A stretch of DNA of 64,000 bases. It comes from CAKRJP01 sp963597615. GTDB lineage: Bacteria; Bacillota; Clostridia; Lachnospirales; Lachnospiraceae. A model generated the notes under the pieces. That model ran no database searches and was not told the origin of the DNA. It worked only from the letters and a program-made list of their open reading frames with translations. Made by a program: the position numbers and the translations under genes. Below, one piece after another: positions 27,771 through 36,466 of this stretch. Every line of letters starts with the position of its first letter. Positions within the stretch are counted from its first letter, which is position 1. The stretch is taken from NCBI GenBank assembly GCA_963597615.1, contig CAVBQS010000022.1:72620-136619 (forward strand). Reading direction: 5' to 3'.

Positions 27771-28028
27771 CTAGAGGTTTTCCTCAAAAAAAGCCTTTAA
27801 AGCTACGATTGCTTCATCCTCGTCTGGGCCATCTGCTGCTACCGTTACAGTCTCTCCCTGCTTAACACCAAGAGACATTAACATCATAAGCTGAGTCAAT
27901 TTCTTTGTATTGCCATCTTTTGTCAGAGTACACTCAGAAGTAAACTTCTTAGCTTCTTTTGCAAGTAATCCTGCTGGTCTTGCGTGAATTCCTAACTCAT
28001 CTTTAATTGTGTAATCAAATGTTTTCAT
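27771..28028 (-). CDS. ptsH: Phosphocarrier protein HPr, with Gln at the usual Ser46
   Basis: Carries phosphate from enzyme I to the sugar-specific PTS enzymes. The active-site histidine is His15 in GIHARPAG. The ATG at 28028 is chosen because AAGGAGA lies eight bases upstream; it gives 85 residues, standard for HPr. Aligning the conserved MSLGV places Gln at position 46, where Gram-positive HPr normally has the serine phosphorylated by HPr kinase; Thr45 is adjacent. This suggests a PTS-transport HPr not subject to ordinary Ser46 control. It is third after ptsG and glcT. Confidence 0.92.
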   Translation of the reverse strand: MKTFDYTIKDELGIHARPAGLLAKEAKKFTSECTLTKDGNTKKLTQLMMLMSLGVKQGETVTVAADGPDEDEAIVALKAFFEENL

Positions 28029-28138
28029 TGAACCAATCTCCTTTTTTTGTTTATATTTATTCTTAAACTCTTGCGAAAGGTAGAACAATTATTCTATGCA
28101 AGCCATAAATCATCCTGTCTCCCACAAGAATCTAACAA

Positions 28139-28978
28139 TCATTCATTAGTCTCAGCTTCAATCAAACGTTCCAAATGCATAGCAAGGTATCCAATTTCCA
28201 CATCTGGAATGGGAAGCTTCAAACTTCTTTTCATCTGTCTGCAGATCCGTTCCGCCGATAAATAGGCTCCCGGAAATTTCACAGACATATAATCATTAAT
28301 ATTCATCTTAAGTTTCTCGCCATTTAACGCTCTTGCCAACATATAGCGCACATGATTCATAAGACGATTATATCCCAGGGAAAGTACATCTATGCTATGA
28401 CCGGTCTCCTGCTCTACCAAGGAAATACATTCTCTTACCGTTCTTGCAATTTCCATAGCTTGGGATACATTCTCATCCATTATGGCCGCGTGAACATGAA
28501 GGGCCAGATAGCCAATCTCATGTTCATCGATGGCTAATGAAAGCCTGTCCTGTAAAAGTTCCTTTACACAGGAAGCCACTTTATACTCTTTATAGAACAT
28601 CACCCTGATATCCTCTGTGAGGGGATTACTAATATGTTCACCATGCTGCATTCGTCGAATAGCGAAATCCAGGTGATCTGCCATAGAAAATAAGATGGAC
28701 CTGTCTACCTTTCCAAACTCCTGCTCTCCACGGTTTAAGACCTCGTTGGCTAGCTCCAGACAAACAGGAGAGACTGTTGCCACAATGTCTTTTGCATCTC
28801 CCCGCTCTGTAAGCTCCCTTAAAGAGTATACCTTAGCATCTGCCGGAAGTTCAATGGCTTGTCCAACTTTTTTCCCAAAAGCCACTCCTTTTCCCATAAT
28901 CAAACAGTCTTGATTCTTATCACCTGAAATTCCCATAAAAGAATTATGATTTAAAATTCTTTCAATTCTATACAGCAT
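28139..28978 (-). CDS. glcT: BglG/GlcT-family transcription antiterminator
   Basis: RNA-binding antiterminator of 279 residues. The CAT RNA-binding domain (1-55) contains LNHNSFM and GKGVAFGKKVGQ. Two PTS regulation domains follow (about 65-170 and 170-279) with conserved histidines in MADHLDFAIRR, EIGYLALHVHAA and EIGYLAMHLERL. It follows ptsG, whose leader holds a matching conditional terminator, so it most likely controls ptsG in response to PTS phosphorylation. LicT-type specificity cannot be excluded. Confidence 0.85.
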   Translation of the reverse strand: MLYRIERILNHNSFMGISGDKNQDCLIMGKGVAFGKKVGQAIELPADAKVYSLRELTERGDAKDIVATVSPVCLELANEVLNRGEQEFGKVDRSILFSMADHLDFAIRRMQHGEHISNPLTEDIRVMFYKEYKVASCVKELLQDRLSLAIDEHEIGYLALHVHAAIMDENVSQAMEIARTVRECISLVEQETGHSIDVLSLGYNRLMNHVRYMLARALNGEKLKMNINDYMSVKFPGAYLSAERICRQMKRSLKLPIPDVEIGYLAMHLERLIEAETNE

Positions 28979-28999
28979 AATTTCCCCCTGGCGGCAATT

Positions 29000-31165
29000 T
29001 TATTCCAGGATTTCCACTTCAAACAAGGGTTCTCCCGCCTCTATCTTGCCTTCCCTCAACAAGTGAATTCTCTGATTATCCTCAAGTTCCGTGCAAAGAA
29101 CCGGTGATGCAACAGAAGGAGCATGAGCTTTTAAATACTCTAGATCCAATTTCAACAAGGGGTCTCCCTTCTTTACCTTCTGTCCAATTTCCACTAAGGC
29201 TTCAAAGCCTTCACCATTTAATTTTACAGTATCAATTCCCATATGAATCAGAAGACTGATTCCGGAATCTGTCACAAATCCTATAGCATGCTTGGTATCA
29301 AATATAAAGGCAACCTCACCATCTTCCGGTGCTTTCACATAAGGATCCTCTGGTGTTACCACCGCTCCGTCTCCCATCATTCTCTCTGCAAAAGCTTCAT
29401 CAGGAGTGGTGGATAAATCTGCTGCCAAACCTGTAATAGGACTGCTAATAACAATACGATCTACAACTTTTTTCTGACCCTCTGTAACTTCTGTTTTTTC
29501 TTCTACGACAACCTCTTCCTCTTTGGTCTCCAAAGTATCTGGAGCACTCTCAAGGTAATCCTCTAAGTTTGCTTTAATAACTGTAACATTTGGTCCATAA
29601 ATCACCTGTACACCTTGGCCCCTGTGAACCACTCCGGAAGCCCCTGTAGATTTTAGGAGGGCATCATTAACAAGGTCTGCATTATGTATGGTACAACGAA
29701 GACGGGTAGCGCAACAGTCTACGTCAGAAATATTCTGCTTTCCACCAAGTCCCCTGGTAATGGTCTCGCTTAAAGGATCCTTGCTATCAGAACCAGTTTC
29801 ATCCTTTCCTGCCTCTTTTCTAGCATTGACATCAGCCTTAGTATAAAGCTTTGTCTCCACATCATCGTCCTCACGGCCAGGAGTCTTAAAGTCAAATTTC
29901 AAGATCATAAACTTGAAAATGAAATAATACAGGAAGAAGTAAATAATTCCCACAGGAATCACCCGAATCCAGCTGGTTTTTTCATTTCCCTGTAAAATAC
30001 CAAAGAGGAAGAAATCAAGGAAACCGCCGGAGAAGGTAAGTCCCACTGCAATATTTAAAATATGGGCAATCATGTAAGCACTACCTGCTAAGACTACCTG
30101 TACAGCAAATAAGGCCGGAGCCACAAAAAGGAAAGAAAATTCCAAAGGCTCTGTAATACCGGTTGCCATACAAGCTAAGGCTGCAGATAAGAGAAGTCCT
30201 CCAGCTGCTTTCTTTTTCTCAGGCTTAGCACACTGGTACATTGCCAGGGCTGCTCCGGGAAGTCCAAAGATCATGAAAATAAATTCTCCGGAGAAATATC
30301 TGGTAGCATCTGCGCTAAAGTGAGTAACATTTGCAGAATCTGCTAACTGGGCAAAGAAAATATTCTGACCTCCCTGCACCATCTGTCCTGCCACTTCCAT
30401 GGAACCTCCAACAGCAGTCTGCCAGAAGGGCATGTAGAATACGTGGTGAAGACCAAAGGGAATCAAAGCCCGCTTAATGAGTCCAAAGATCAAAGTTCCT
30501 ACATATCCAGATCCTGTCACAAGACCTCCTAAAGCATAAATTCCATTCTGAACTACCGGCCATACAAAGTACATGGCAATTCCCACGAACATGTAAACTA
30601 CTGTGGAAATAATAGGAACAAAACGAGTGCCTCCAAAGAAAGCTAGGGCTGCCGGAAGCTGAATCTTATAGAAGCGATTGTGGAGGGCTGCAACTCCAAG
30701 TCCTACGATAATACCTCCAAACACACCCATCTGCAGGGACTGAATTCCACATACCGAAGTAATGGTTCCATCTAACACGGTCTCTGCGATTTCCCCATTT
30801 TCCAGGATGTCTCCTGTTACATTTAACATAGCATTGATGGCTGTATTCATAACAAAGAAGGCAATTACCGCTGCTAGGGCCGCCACTTCCTTCTCTTTCT
30901 TTGCCATACCAATGGCAACACCGATTGCAAAAATCAAGGGTAGGTTGTCAAAAACTGCGCTTCCTACGCTATTCATAATAATCAGCAGAGAATGAAGGAT
31001 GGTTCCCTCTCCCAGGATACTGGTTAATCCATAGGTTTCAATGGTTGTAGCGTTGGTAAATGAGCTTCCGATTCCAAGCAAAAGCCCTGCCACAGGAAGG
31101 ATTGCAATCGGGAGCATAAAGCTTCGCCCCACACGCTGCAAAACGGTAAAAATTTTGTCTTTCAT
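29000..31165 (-). CDS. ptsG: Glucose-type PTS enzyme IICBA
   Basis: Imports and phosphorylates a hexose, probably glucose. The EIIC membrane domain covers about 1-400, with eight or more hydrophobic helices and the GITEPLEFSFLFVAP loop. The EIIB domain has its phosphocysteine in DVDCCATRLR (C485). The EIIA domain has the phosphohistidine in LLIHMGIDTVKL (H641). The ATG at 31165 has AAAAGGAG eight bases upstream and yields 721 residues; a longer frame reaching GTG at 31312 runs through the leader terminator and is rejected. N-acetylglucosamine specificity is the main alternative. Confidence 0.9.
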   Translation of the reverse strand: MKDKIFTVLQRVGRSFMLPIAILPVAGLLLGIGSSFTNATTIETYGLTSILGEGTILHSLLIIMNSVGSAVFDNLPLIFAIGVAIGMAKKEKEVAALAAVIAFFVMNTAINAMLNVTGDILENGEIAETVLDGTITSVCGIQSLQMGVFGGIIVGLGVAALHNRFYKIQLPAALAFFGGTRFVPIISTVVYMFVGIAMYFVWPVVQNGIYALGGLVTGSGYVGTLIFGLIKRALIPFGLHHVFYMPFWQTAVGGSMEVAGQMVQGGQNIFFAQLADSANVTHFSADATRYFSGEFIFMIFGLPGAALAMYQCAKPEKKKAAGGLLLSAALACMATGITEPLEFSFLFVAPALFAVQVVLAGSAYMIAHILNIAVGLTFSGGFLDFFLFGILQGNEKTSWIRVIPVGIIYFFLYYFIFKFMILKFDFKTPGREDDDVETKLYTKADVNARKEAGKDETGSDSKDPLSETITRGLGGKQNISDVDCCATRLRCTIHNADLVNDALLKSTGASGVVHRGQGVQVIYGPNVTVIKANLEDYLESAPDTLETKEEEVVVEEKTEVTEGQKKVVDRIVISSPITGLAADLSTTPDEAFAERMMGDGAVVTPEDPYVKAPEDGEVAFIFDTKHAIGFVTDSGISLLIHMGIDTVKLNGEGFEALVEIGQKVKKGDPLLKLDLEYLKAHAPSVASPVLCTELEDNQRIHLLREGKIEAGEPLFEVEILE

Positions 31166-31240
31166 GTGTCTTACTCCTTTTCTTTTTTCCGTCATGTATG
31201 AAAACCTTCCTCCCCTACAGGTTGCCGGCTTCCTGCAACG

Positions 31241-31292
31241 AAAAAAGGGCATTAACATACATAAACACTGATTGCTATGTATAGTTAATGCC
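31241..31292 (-). promoter_or_regulatory. Leader terminator / RAT antitermination site of ptsG
   Basis: In the ptsG leader, GGCATTAAC pairs with GTTAATGCC and continues with ATACATA/TATGTAT (31248-31292), followed by TTTTTT on the minus strand. BglG/GlcT proteins bind an RNA hairpin (RAT) overlapping the 5' half of such a terminator. Location between promoter and ptsG, with an antiterminator gene next door, fits this. The exact RAT boundary was not resolved. Confidence 0.82.
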
Positions 31293-31327
31293 TCCTTAAA
31301 ATTGAGTAACACACTATATCTGACAAG

Positions 31328-31357
31328 ACTCTAGCACGGTTTTCCTCTGCTTGTCAA
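31328..31357 (-). promoter_or_regulatory. Promoter of ptsG-glcT-ptsH
   Basis: Minus-strand TTGACA (31352-31357) and TAGAGT (31328-31333), 18 bases apart. The leader of about 155 bases downstream contains the conditional terminator. Confidence 0.7.
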
Positions 31358-31402
31358 GTACTAAAATTTTATCCGAAGAATGAGTTCCATAAATAGGCCA
31401 AC

Positions 31403-33952
31403 CTATCCCACCTTCTGTTTCTTGCTAGCTGGCAGGTATACATACTCTAAACGACTCCTCATATTTCCAGCTGTACAGAACTGGGCATAACCATTGCGGA
31501 CGATGGAAAGGCTTGGATCCTCATACTCATCGATTCCCTTATACTCTAAAACCCCCTCTTTGTCATAACGAATGTCAATGTCTTTGTTTTCCACTTCCAG
31601 GACTCGTTCCCCTTCTTTATTTGCTTTTGGCAAATCCGCCAACCAGTAAAAACTTAAATCTTTAGCCCCTTTCATCTGGTCAATCAAACTATCAAGACTT
31701 ACGGTTTCAGCCTTTTCCTTCAACGGATCATGCATAATCACTTTTTCTCCCTCACAACCATAAATGACACGATAATGTCCCTTAAAAAGCACTGCTATAG
31801 GTCCATGGCTCTTTCCGATGGCTTCTTTTGCCAGATTCTGAATTCTTTTCTTCATTTCATCCTTAGCTGGCACTGTAACAAAGAACATCTGCTTCATCAT
31901 GGTATCTGGTGCAAGTTCCGCTAAAAGATTTGCATGGTATGCAATATCAAGGGCACAATTCATATTTTGGTAATAGCTGGAATTATAGTTAATTTTAGTG
32001 TCTGCTTCAAAACGATGACTGCGAATATCCGTCTGATTCACCTGGACGCCTCGATACTGGAGCATGGCCGCCATAGCTACCGACCAACATCCCTGGCCTG
32101 TATTCTGCTTTGTTGTCTCAAATCCTTTCAAGACATACTTTCCTTTCTTCTCATTAACCTCCCAAGTCTTTCCTTTTTTGTAACTTTCCACCGGTCCTCG
32201 TTCTGCAAGCTTCTTCAGCCTGGTCTGGGCCTCCACTCGATAATTTATATGTTTTTCTAGATATACATAGATTTCATCATACATAGGATCGTGACCTTCT
32301 TGATCTAGATAATGTTCCTTATAATATTTTAGATAATCCTTAAGTACCTCCGGTTTATTGGAATCAAAAACATTGAAGTCATAGGTTTCAAAAAGTCCTT
32401 TTTCCTTACGTTTTCCCTCTAGATATTGATTGGTCTTTACCACCTCATCATTCATGAATTCATAATAAGAAAAGCATTCCGGATACTTCTGCCAGGTCTG
32501 TTCGATACCTTCAACTCTTGCAGCTTTAAAGGCAACTTTTGCTTTTTCGATCCCCTCTTTATTCCTCTCATCTGAATTTAGTTCCTGTTTAAGCTTCTCT
32601 ACCTCATTTTTTACCCTTTCTGCATCTTCTTTATCAATCACACCAGTTTTTTCCGCCGTGTCCTTCATTGCCTGAGAGAAAGCCTCAGCCACTGCCTGGA
32701 CTGCGTATTCAAGGAAAAGTGCTTCATCCGTATTTTTCAGAAAATCCAACCCAAATTCTTCTTTTTTAATCAATGTAAGAGAAAAAGTAGTAATATCTGC
32801 GACTGCTCCCATCTTCCTACGAAGGCCATCTTTTTTCATAGCCTCGCGAATCTGCAGCCACTCCTTCTCCAGGTTCTCGTTTTTTTTCTGAATTCTTTTT
32901 TCCAAATAGCTCTTAAGATTCTTATAAATTCCCAAAAAATATTCCGCCCGCTTACAGCCATAGGGTACATAAGTATACTCTAACTCCACCTCTTTCATTT
33001 TATCGTAGAGGGTCTCATAGGGAGATTCTATTTTTTTATTCTTATTCTTTTTCTGTTCTTCCTTCTTTTCTGCTTTCTCTTCTTGCGTATTCAGTATTAC
33101 AAAATCCTCATCCTCCACCCTATAGGATACTCTTCCAATCTGATCCTCTTCCTGCTGATTTTGCTGATACTCTTGATATTCTTGTAGCAAATTTCCCTGC
33201 TGCATTACAGCACGAGCCACCAGGGCATCTACCGCTAGCCGCTGACCATAAAGCTTTGCGTATTCGCTTTTTTTAAGCCCTAAAAGATTCGCTCCGGGCT
33301 GACGAATCATGATACTCACTTCCTGCTCCATACTCTCTAACAAGGCCCGATAATACAAGAGTTTCTGAAGCACTATATGCTTACTTTCCACAAATTCCAT
33401 CGCCTGATCCGGATCCACATTCCCACCTAGAATGGTCACAAGAGCGGTCTTTACCGATTCCTCTGTCTTCTCATCCAAGTCTGGCCTTTCATCATTCTTA
33501 CAAGATTCCAAGGCTTTTTTACAGGCATTATAGCGTTTTGTAACAGGTAGCAAGGCCTCCTGCTGCACCAATTCCTTAGCATCATAAATTTCCAGATTTT
33601 GAAATACTTCCTCAATCTCTGAGACGCTCGCAAGCTCCTTCTCTCCTTTTTTTCTGTCTAATTCCTGGTTCACACTGGTGCTCATCTTCTGGGCAGCAGC
33701 CATTCCCTCTCGGTTAAAGAGCTTGTCATGCTCCTCTTTAAGATCTTCTAACTCTGCTCTTTTTTTCTCCTTATAACGATTCTTCTTCCAGATACCAGAT
33801 GGCGGATTGTCAATCTTTTTTTGGATTTCTTCCTCCTGCCCCATCTCTAAATGATAAAACTCCGACAGAGTTTGTTTCTCATCAGCCCTCATAGCCTGTA
33901 GACGGTCTGATACCAGTTCCTTTTGTGTTTTCTTTTTCGTAAATAATCCCAT
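31403..33952 (-). CDS. Large coiled-coil protein with C-terminal C39/papain-like cysteine peptidase domain
   Basis: An 849-residue protein with no signal peptide or membrane segment. Most of it is charged, helical and rich in Lys/Glu (about 1-590). The C-terminal part looks like a papain-fold C39-like domain: nucleophile C622 in GQGCWSVAMAAML, H726 in KGHYRVIYG and D742 in MHDPL, in the expected order and spacing. The ATG at 33952 follows AGGAGG by seven bases; a longer frame at 34012 runs into the gene upstream and lacks a site. The gene begins 24 bases after a GNAT gene. Function unknown; a cleaving enzyme acting on an internal or delivered target is possible. Confidence 0.75.
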   Translation of the reverse strand: MGLFTKKKTQKELVSDRLQAMRADEKQTLSEFYHLEMGQEEEIQKKIDNPPSGIWKKNRYKEKKRAELEDLKEEHDKLFNREGMAAAQKMSTSVNQELDRKKGEKELASVSEIEEVFQNLEIYDAKELVQQEALLPVTKRYNACKKALESCKNDERPDLDEKTEESVKTALVTILGGNVDPDQAMEFVESKHIVLQKLLYYRALLESMEQEVSIMIRQPGANLLGLKKSEYAKLYGQRLAVDALVARAVMQQGNLLQEYQEYQQNQQEEDQIGRVSYRVEDEDFVILNTQEEKAEKKEEQKKNKNKKIESPYETLYDKMKEVELEYTYVPYGCKRAEYFLGIYKNLKSYLEKRIQKKNENLEKEWLQIREAMKKDGLRRKMGAVADITTFSLTLIKKEEFGLDFLKNTDEALFLEYAVQAVAEAFSQAMKDTAEKTGVIDKEDAERVKNEVEKLKQELNSDERNKEGIEKAKVAFKAARVEGIEQTWQKYPECFSYYEFMNDEVVKTNQYLEGKRKEKGLFETYDFNVFDSNKPEVLKDYLKYYKEHYLDQEGHDPMYDEIYVYLEKHINYRVEAQTRLKKLAERGPVESYKKGKTWEVNEKKGKYVLKGFETTKQNTGQGCWSVAMAAMLQYRGVQVNQTDIRSHRFEADTKINYNSSYYQNMNCALDIAYHANLLAELAPDTMMKQMFFVTVPAKDEMKKRIQNLAKEAIGKSHGPIAVLFKGHYRVIYGCEGEKVIMHDPLKEKAETVSLDSLIDQMKGAKDLSFYWLADLPKANKEGERVLEVENKDIDIRYDKEGVLEYKGIDEYEDPSLSIVRNGYAQFCTAGNMRSRLEYVYLPASKKQKVG

Positions 33953-33975
33953 ATAGTTTCCTCCTATATCCCCTT

Positions 33976-34821
33976 CTATAACCACCTGTCTCCTGTGATC
34001 AGGCACTTCCACTTAACCTCTTTTTCTGGGAAAATATGGTCTGCCAATTGCAAAACTGTAGAATCCATACAAACAAATTCTAGTTTTTCCCATTCTTCTA
34101 TTTCCTGAAGACTTATAGCAGCCGCTCGAATCAGTCTGATAAAGTCTATTTGATGCTTTTTCTCCAGGTAACTTAGCTGAAGTTCATACACTTTCTCCTC
34201 TGTACGTCCCAAAAGCACCACTCCCACAATCTGTCCTTCAGATACCAACAACTTGCTTACCTTTCCATCGGCATTTCGGTAATCAGCACGGCTCACCAGA
34301 TAATTCCCCCGCCTTTCACAGTCCTCCAAAAATGTAAAAAGCTCTTTGGACTTTAAATCCCGCAGGGAAGTTACCTTAGCAGACTGCCTTTTCTTCTCCC
34401 CCGTGTACCTTGAATCTGTGAAAATCACAGATTTTTCAAGCTGTTTTCTTGTCACTTCTACCTTGGCCATTCGATCAAAATGAAGACGGAAGAAATATTT
34501 TGTCAGCATAAGAGCCATTAAGCGCCCTTCCTTGCAATCGCCATCCAAATCCATCGAAAGACTTACAGCACCTGCACTCTTTGCTGCCCTTACAGCCCCA
34601 CAAAGAAGAGTGCTTCCATAGCCCCGCTTCCGATACTCCGCTTCCACATAGAGCCAAGTCACTATCCAGTCTACTTCTCTCTTCATCAAGACAACTACTC
34701 CAACTAAAGTCTCTTTTGAAAAACAGCCAAGCACTAAAGTTCCTTGTCGCAAGATTCCATCGGGGACAAATCTTTTAGCTCCTCGAAGCTCCTTTCCTGC
34801 TAAATTTTTTATTTGCATCAT
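33976..34821 (-). CDS. GNAT-family N-acetyltransferase
   Basis: A 281-residue protein. The acetyl-CoA-binding motif A is visible as VEAEYRKRGYGSTLL (about residues 77-91), preceded by GVVVLMKREVDWIVTWLYV, a typical GNAT strand pair. The C-terminal half (about 150-281) has a second, weaker GNAT-like strand pattern (GQIVGVVLLGRTEEKVYELQ), so it may be a tandem or extended GNAT. Substrate unknown. Two ATG codons are adjacent (34821, 34818); the second is better spaced from AAGGA. It is followed by the cysteine-peptidase gene and probably forms a two-gene unit. Confidence 0.75.
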   Translation of the reverse strand: MMQIKNLAGKELRGAKRFVPDGILRQGTLVLGCFSKETLVGVVVLMKREVDWIVTWLYVEAEYRKRGYGSTLLCGAVRAAKSAGAVSLSMDLDGDCKEGRLMALMLTKYFFRLHFDRMAKVEVTRKQLEKSVIFTDSRYTGEKKRQSAKVTSLRDLKSKELFTFLEDCERRGNYLVSRADYRNADGKVSKLLVSEGQIVGVVLLGRTEEKVYELQLSYLEKKHQIDFIRLIRAAAISLQEIEEWEKLEFVCMDSTVLQLADHIFPEKEVKWKCLITGDRWL

Positions 34822-34886
34822 TTTATCCTTTTCCTTCTTTTATTCTTATATATTATTATACTATATTCTTCCATGAAAGTATAAAA

Positions 34887-34916
34887 AAGAAACGTTTGAT
34901 TTCTCAAACATTTCTT
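34887..34916 (-). terminator. Terminator after the BrkB-family gene
   Basis: A 13-bp stem with one G-T pair and a GAAA tetraloop on the minus strand, followed by TTTTTT. It separates the BrkB-family gene from the GNAT-peptidase pair. Confidence 0.85.
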
Positions 34917-34933
34917 TTAAAAATTATCAACAC

Positions 34934-35773
34934 CTACTCTTCAGATTTATTTGCCAAAAACATCCCCTCTATCCGGACATTCACCTCTCCTCCAAGAAGG
35001 ATACAGTACATACAAAAATACATCCACAGCATAACCAATACAATGGTGGTAAGGCTTCCATACATGGTAGAAAATCCTGTAAAAACATCCAAATAAACAG
35101 AGAAGATCCAAGACACCACCATCCATCCTGCTGTGGCAAAGACAGCTCCTGGAATCTGGCTTAAAAACTTACATTTTCTATTGGGCAGAAACTTGTAGAC
35201 GATCAAGGTAAAGAAGATCATAATCACCGAGGTGATCATAGACCGAAGTCCTAAAATCTTGCGATAAACATCTGCCACAAAAGGAAGATATTTCCCAATA
35301 AATACGTCTAAGGTATTACCAAAAACCGCCAGTACCAAAAGAACAATAATTACCATGAGCATCATGACCGTATACACGGTGGCCCGGATCCTAAGAATCA
35401 CATAGTTACGGGTCTCTACACAGCTGTATACATTGTTAAGGCCTGTGGTCAAGGCCAGCACCCCTTTTCCAGCAGCCCACATGGTTACGATTAAAGTTAA
35501 AGGCACCATAGCTAGGGACTGACTATAGACCTGATTCACAATAGAAGTAATCAGAGAAGTGACCGAGGAAGGGAAAAGCTGTATCACCGCCGTCATAATG
35601 TCCGCCTTAGTAAGGGGGGTGTATTTCACCATAGTAAGCAAGAGCAAAATAATAGGGAAGATGGACAACATCAAAAAATATGCGGTCTGTGCTGCATAGG
35701 CTCCCACATGATGGCCGGAGATACCGGATGTAATATCCGTGATTTGTTCATATATTTTTCTAATCGTTTTCAT
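34934..35773 (-). CDS. YihY/BrkB family membrane protein
   Basis: Integral membrane protein of 279 residues with about six helices. Family features are GISGHHVGAYAAQTAYFLMLSIFP at the start of helix 1 and the TGLNNVYSCVETRNYV segment (YxxxExRxxW-like) in the middle. The family was once called RNase BN, but that assignment was withdrawn; its function is unclear. The ATG at 35773 is preferred because AGGAG lies five bases upstream; a frame twelve codons longer has none. Confidence 0.85.
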   Translation of the reverse strand: MKTIRKIYEQITDITSGISGHHVGAYAAQTAYFLMLSIFPIILLLLTMVKYTPLTKADIMTAVIQLFPSSVTSLITSIVNQVYSQSLAMVPLTLIVTMWAAGKGVLALTTGLNNVYSCVETRNYVILRIRATVYTVMMLMVIIVLLVLAVFGNTLDVFIGKYLPFVADVYRKILGLRSMITSVIMIFFTLIVYKFLPNRKCKFLSQIPGAVFATAGWMVVSWIFSVYLDVFTGFSTMYGSLTTIVLVMLWMYFCMYCILLGGEVNVRIEGMFLANKSEE

Positions 35774-35842
35774 AAGCTCTCCTAAACATTCGAAGCCTAT
35801 TTTACACAAAATGCATAAGTTTGTCTAGTTTGCAATCTGTAT

Positions 35843-36065
35843 AAAAAAAAGAGCCACCAAAAGGTAACTCCTCCATATTCTTTCTCTAGGCCCAGGATGC
35901 CGGTTTCTGTATTTTGACTCCTAGCCTCAGCTAGGTGGGTGTCCGCATTCGCTTTTTTGTCTTCCTCTGCGCAATGAAGGCTTGACATATTACGAAGATT
36001 TAAGAGTCCCGTTTAAAATATTGTAGGTTCAAAATAACAGAGGGTATCGCACACCCCAGGTATCT
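35843..36065 (-). ncRNA. ssrS: 6S RNA (RNA polymerase-binding regulator)
   Basis: Between a good promoter and a T-run terminator lies a non-coding RNA of about 220 bases. The 3' arm has the 6S pattern CAAGCCTTCA...GCGGACACCCACCT...AGGAGTCAAA...CGGCATCCTGGG. The 5' end CCTGGGGTG pairs with CATCCTGGG to close the molecule (nine pairs, three of them wobbles). The end hairpin GAGTTACC/GGTGGCTC (35851-35870) is followed by eight T. 6S RNA mimics an open promoter and holds housekeeping RNA polymerase in stationary phase. Assignment rests on pattern memory and pairing. Confidence 0.78.
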
Positions 36066-36071
36066 AAAAGC

Positions 36072-36100
36072 ATTATAACTCATTTACATGAAATTTACAA
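36072..36100 (-). promoter_or_regulatory. Promoter of 6S RNA
   Basis: Minus-strand TTGTAA (36095-36100) and a perfect TATAAT (36072-36077) with a 17-base spacer. The predicted start is near 36065. Confidence 0.8.
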
Positions 36101-36102
36101 TT

Positions 36103-36447
36103 CTATAATATACCAAAATATTTTTTATTTATTTCCCTGATTTTCTTTGTATACCAAATCAGAGAAACTGCTGCTAAGACAAGCAAAATCCAATAAAGCA
36201 TGGTAAATCCACCAAACTGTGTATTGTAAATATCCACAAGAGAATAGAGAGTAACTACAGCCCCCAACACAAACAGGGGTACCTGAGCTTCCTTACAATA
36301 CCCTTTTAGGTCCATACAAGTCTTAAGATCTACTTTTTTAACCATAACTAAGGACTGCTTGATTTCTCCCTTAAATCGCATAAGTCCCGCCCCGTACAAG
36401 CAGTAGAGTCCGCATGCTAGGGTGATGATCCCAATAATATTGGTCAT
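36103..36447 (-). CDS. Small membrane protein of unknown function
   Basis: A 114-residue protein with a hydrophobic N-terminal helix (residues 3-22), a short charged middle (VKKVDLKTCMDLKGYCKE) and two further helices (about 55-70 and 78-97), ending in a basic tail. I do not recognise the family. It follows thrC by 19 bases and probably ends the leuCD-thrC transcript, although no link to amino acid synthesis is evident. Confidence 0.6.
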   Translation of the reverse strand: MTNIIGIITLACGLYCLYGAGLMRFKGEIKQSLVMVKKVDLKTCMDLKGYCKEAQVPLFVLGAVVTLYSLVDIYNTQFGGFTMLYWILLVLAAVSLIWYTKKIREINKKYFGIL

Positions 36448-36466
36448 TTTTCTCTCCTTCTAAGAC

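Noticed and set aside
31166..31312. N-terminal extension of ptsG starting at a GTG
   Set aside because: It would translate the leader terminator hairpin and its T run. The downstream ATG has a good ribosome site and matches EIIC N-termini.
35797..35988. 63-codon open frame on the minus strand
   Set aside because: It lies over the 6S RNA and its terminator; the non-coding explanation fits the promoter, pairing and T run better.
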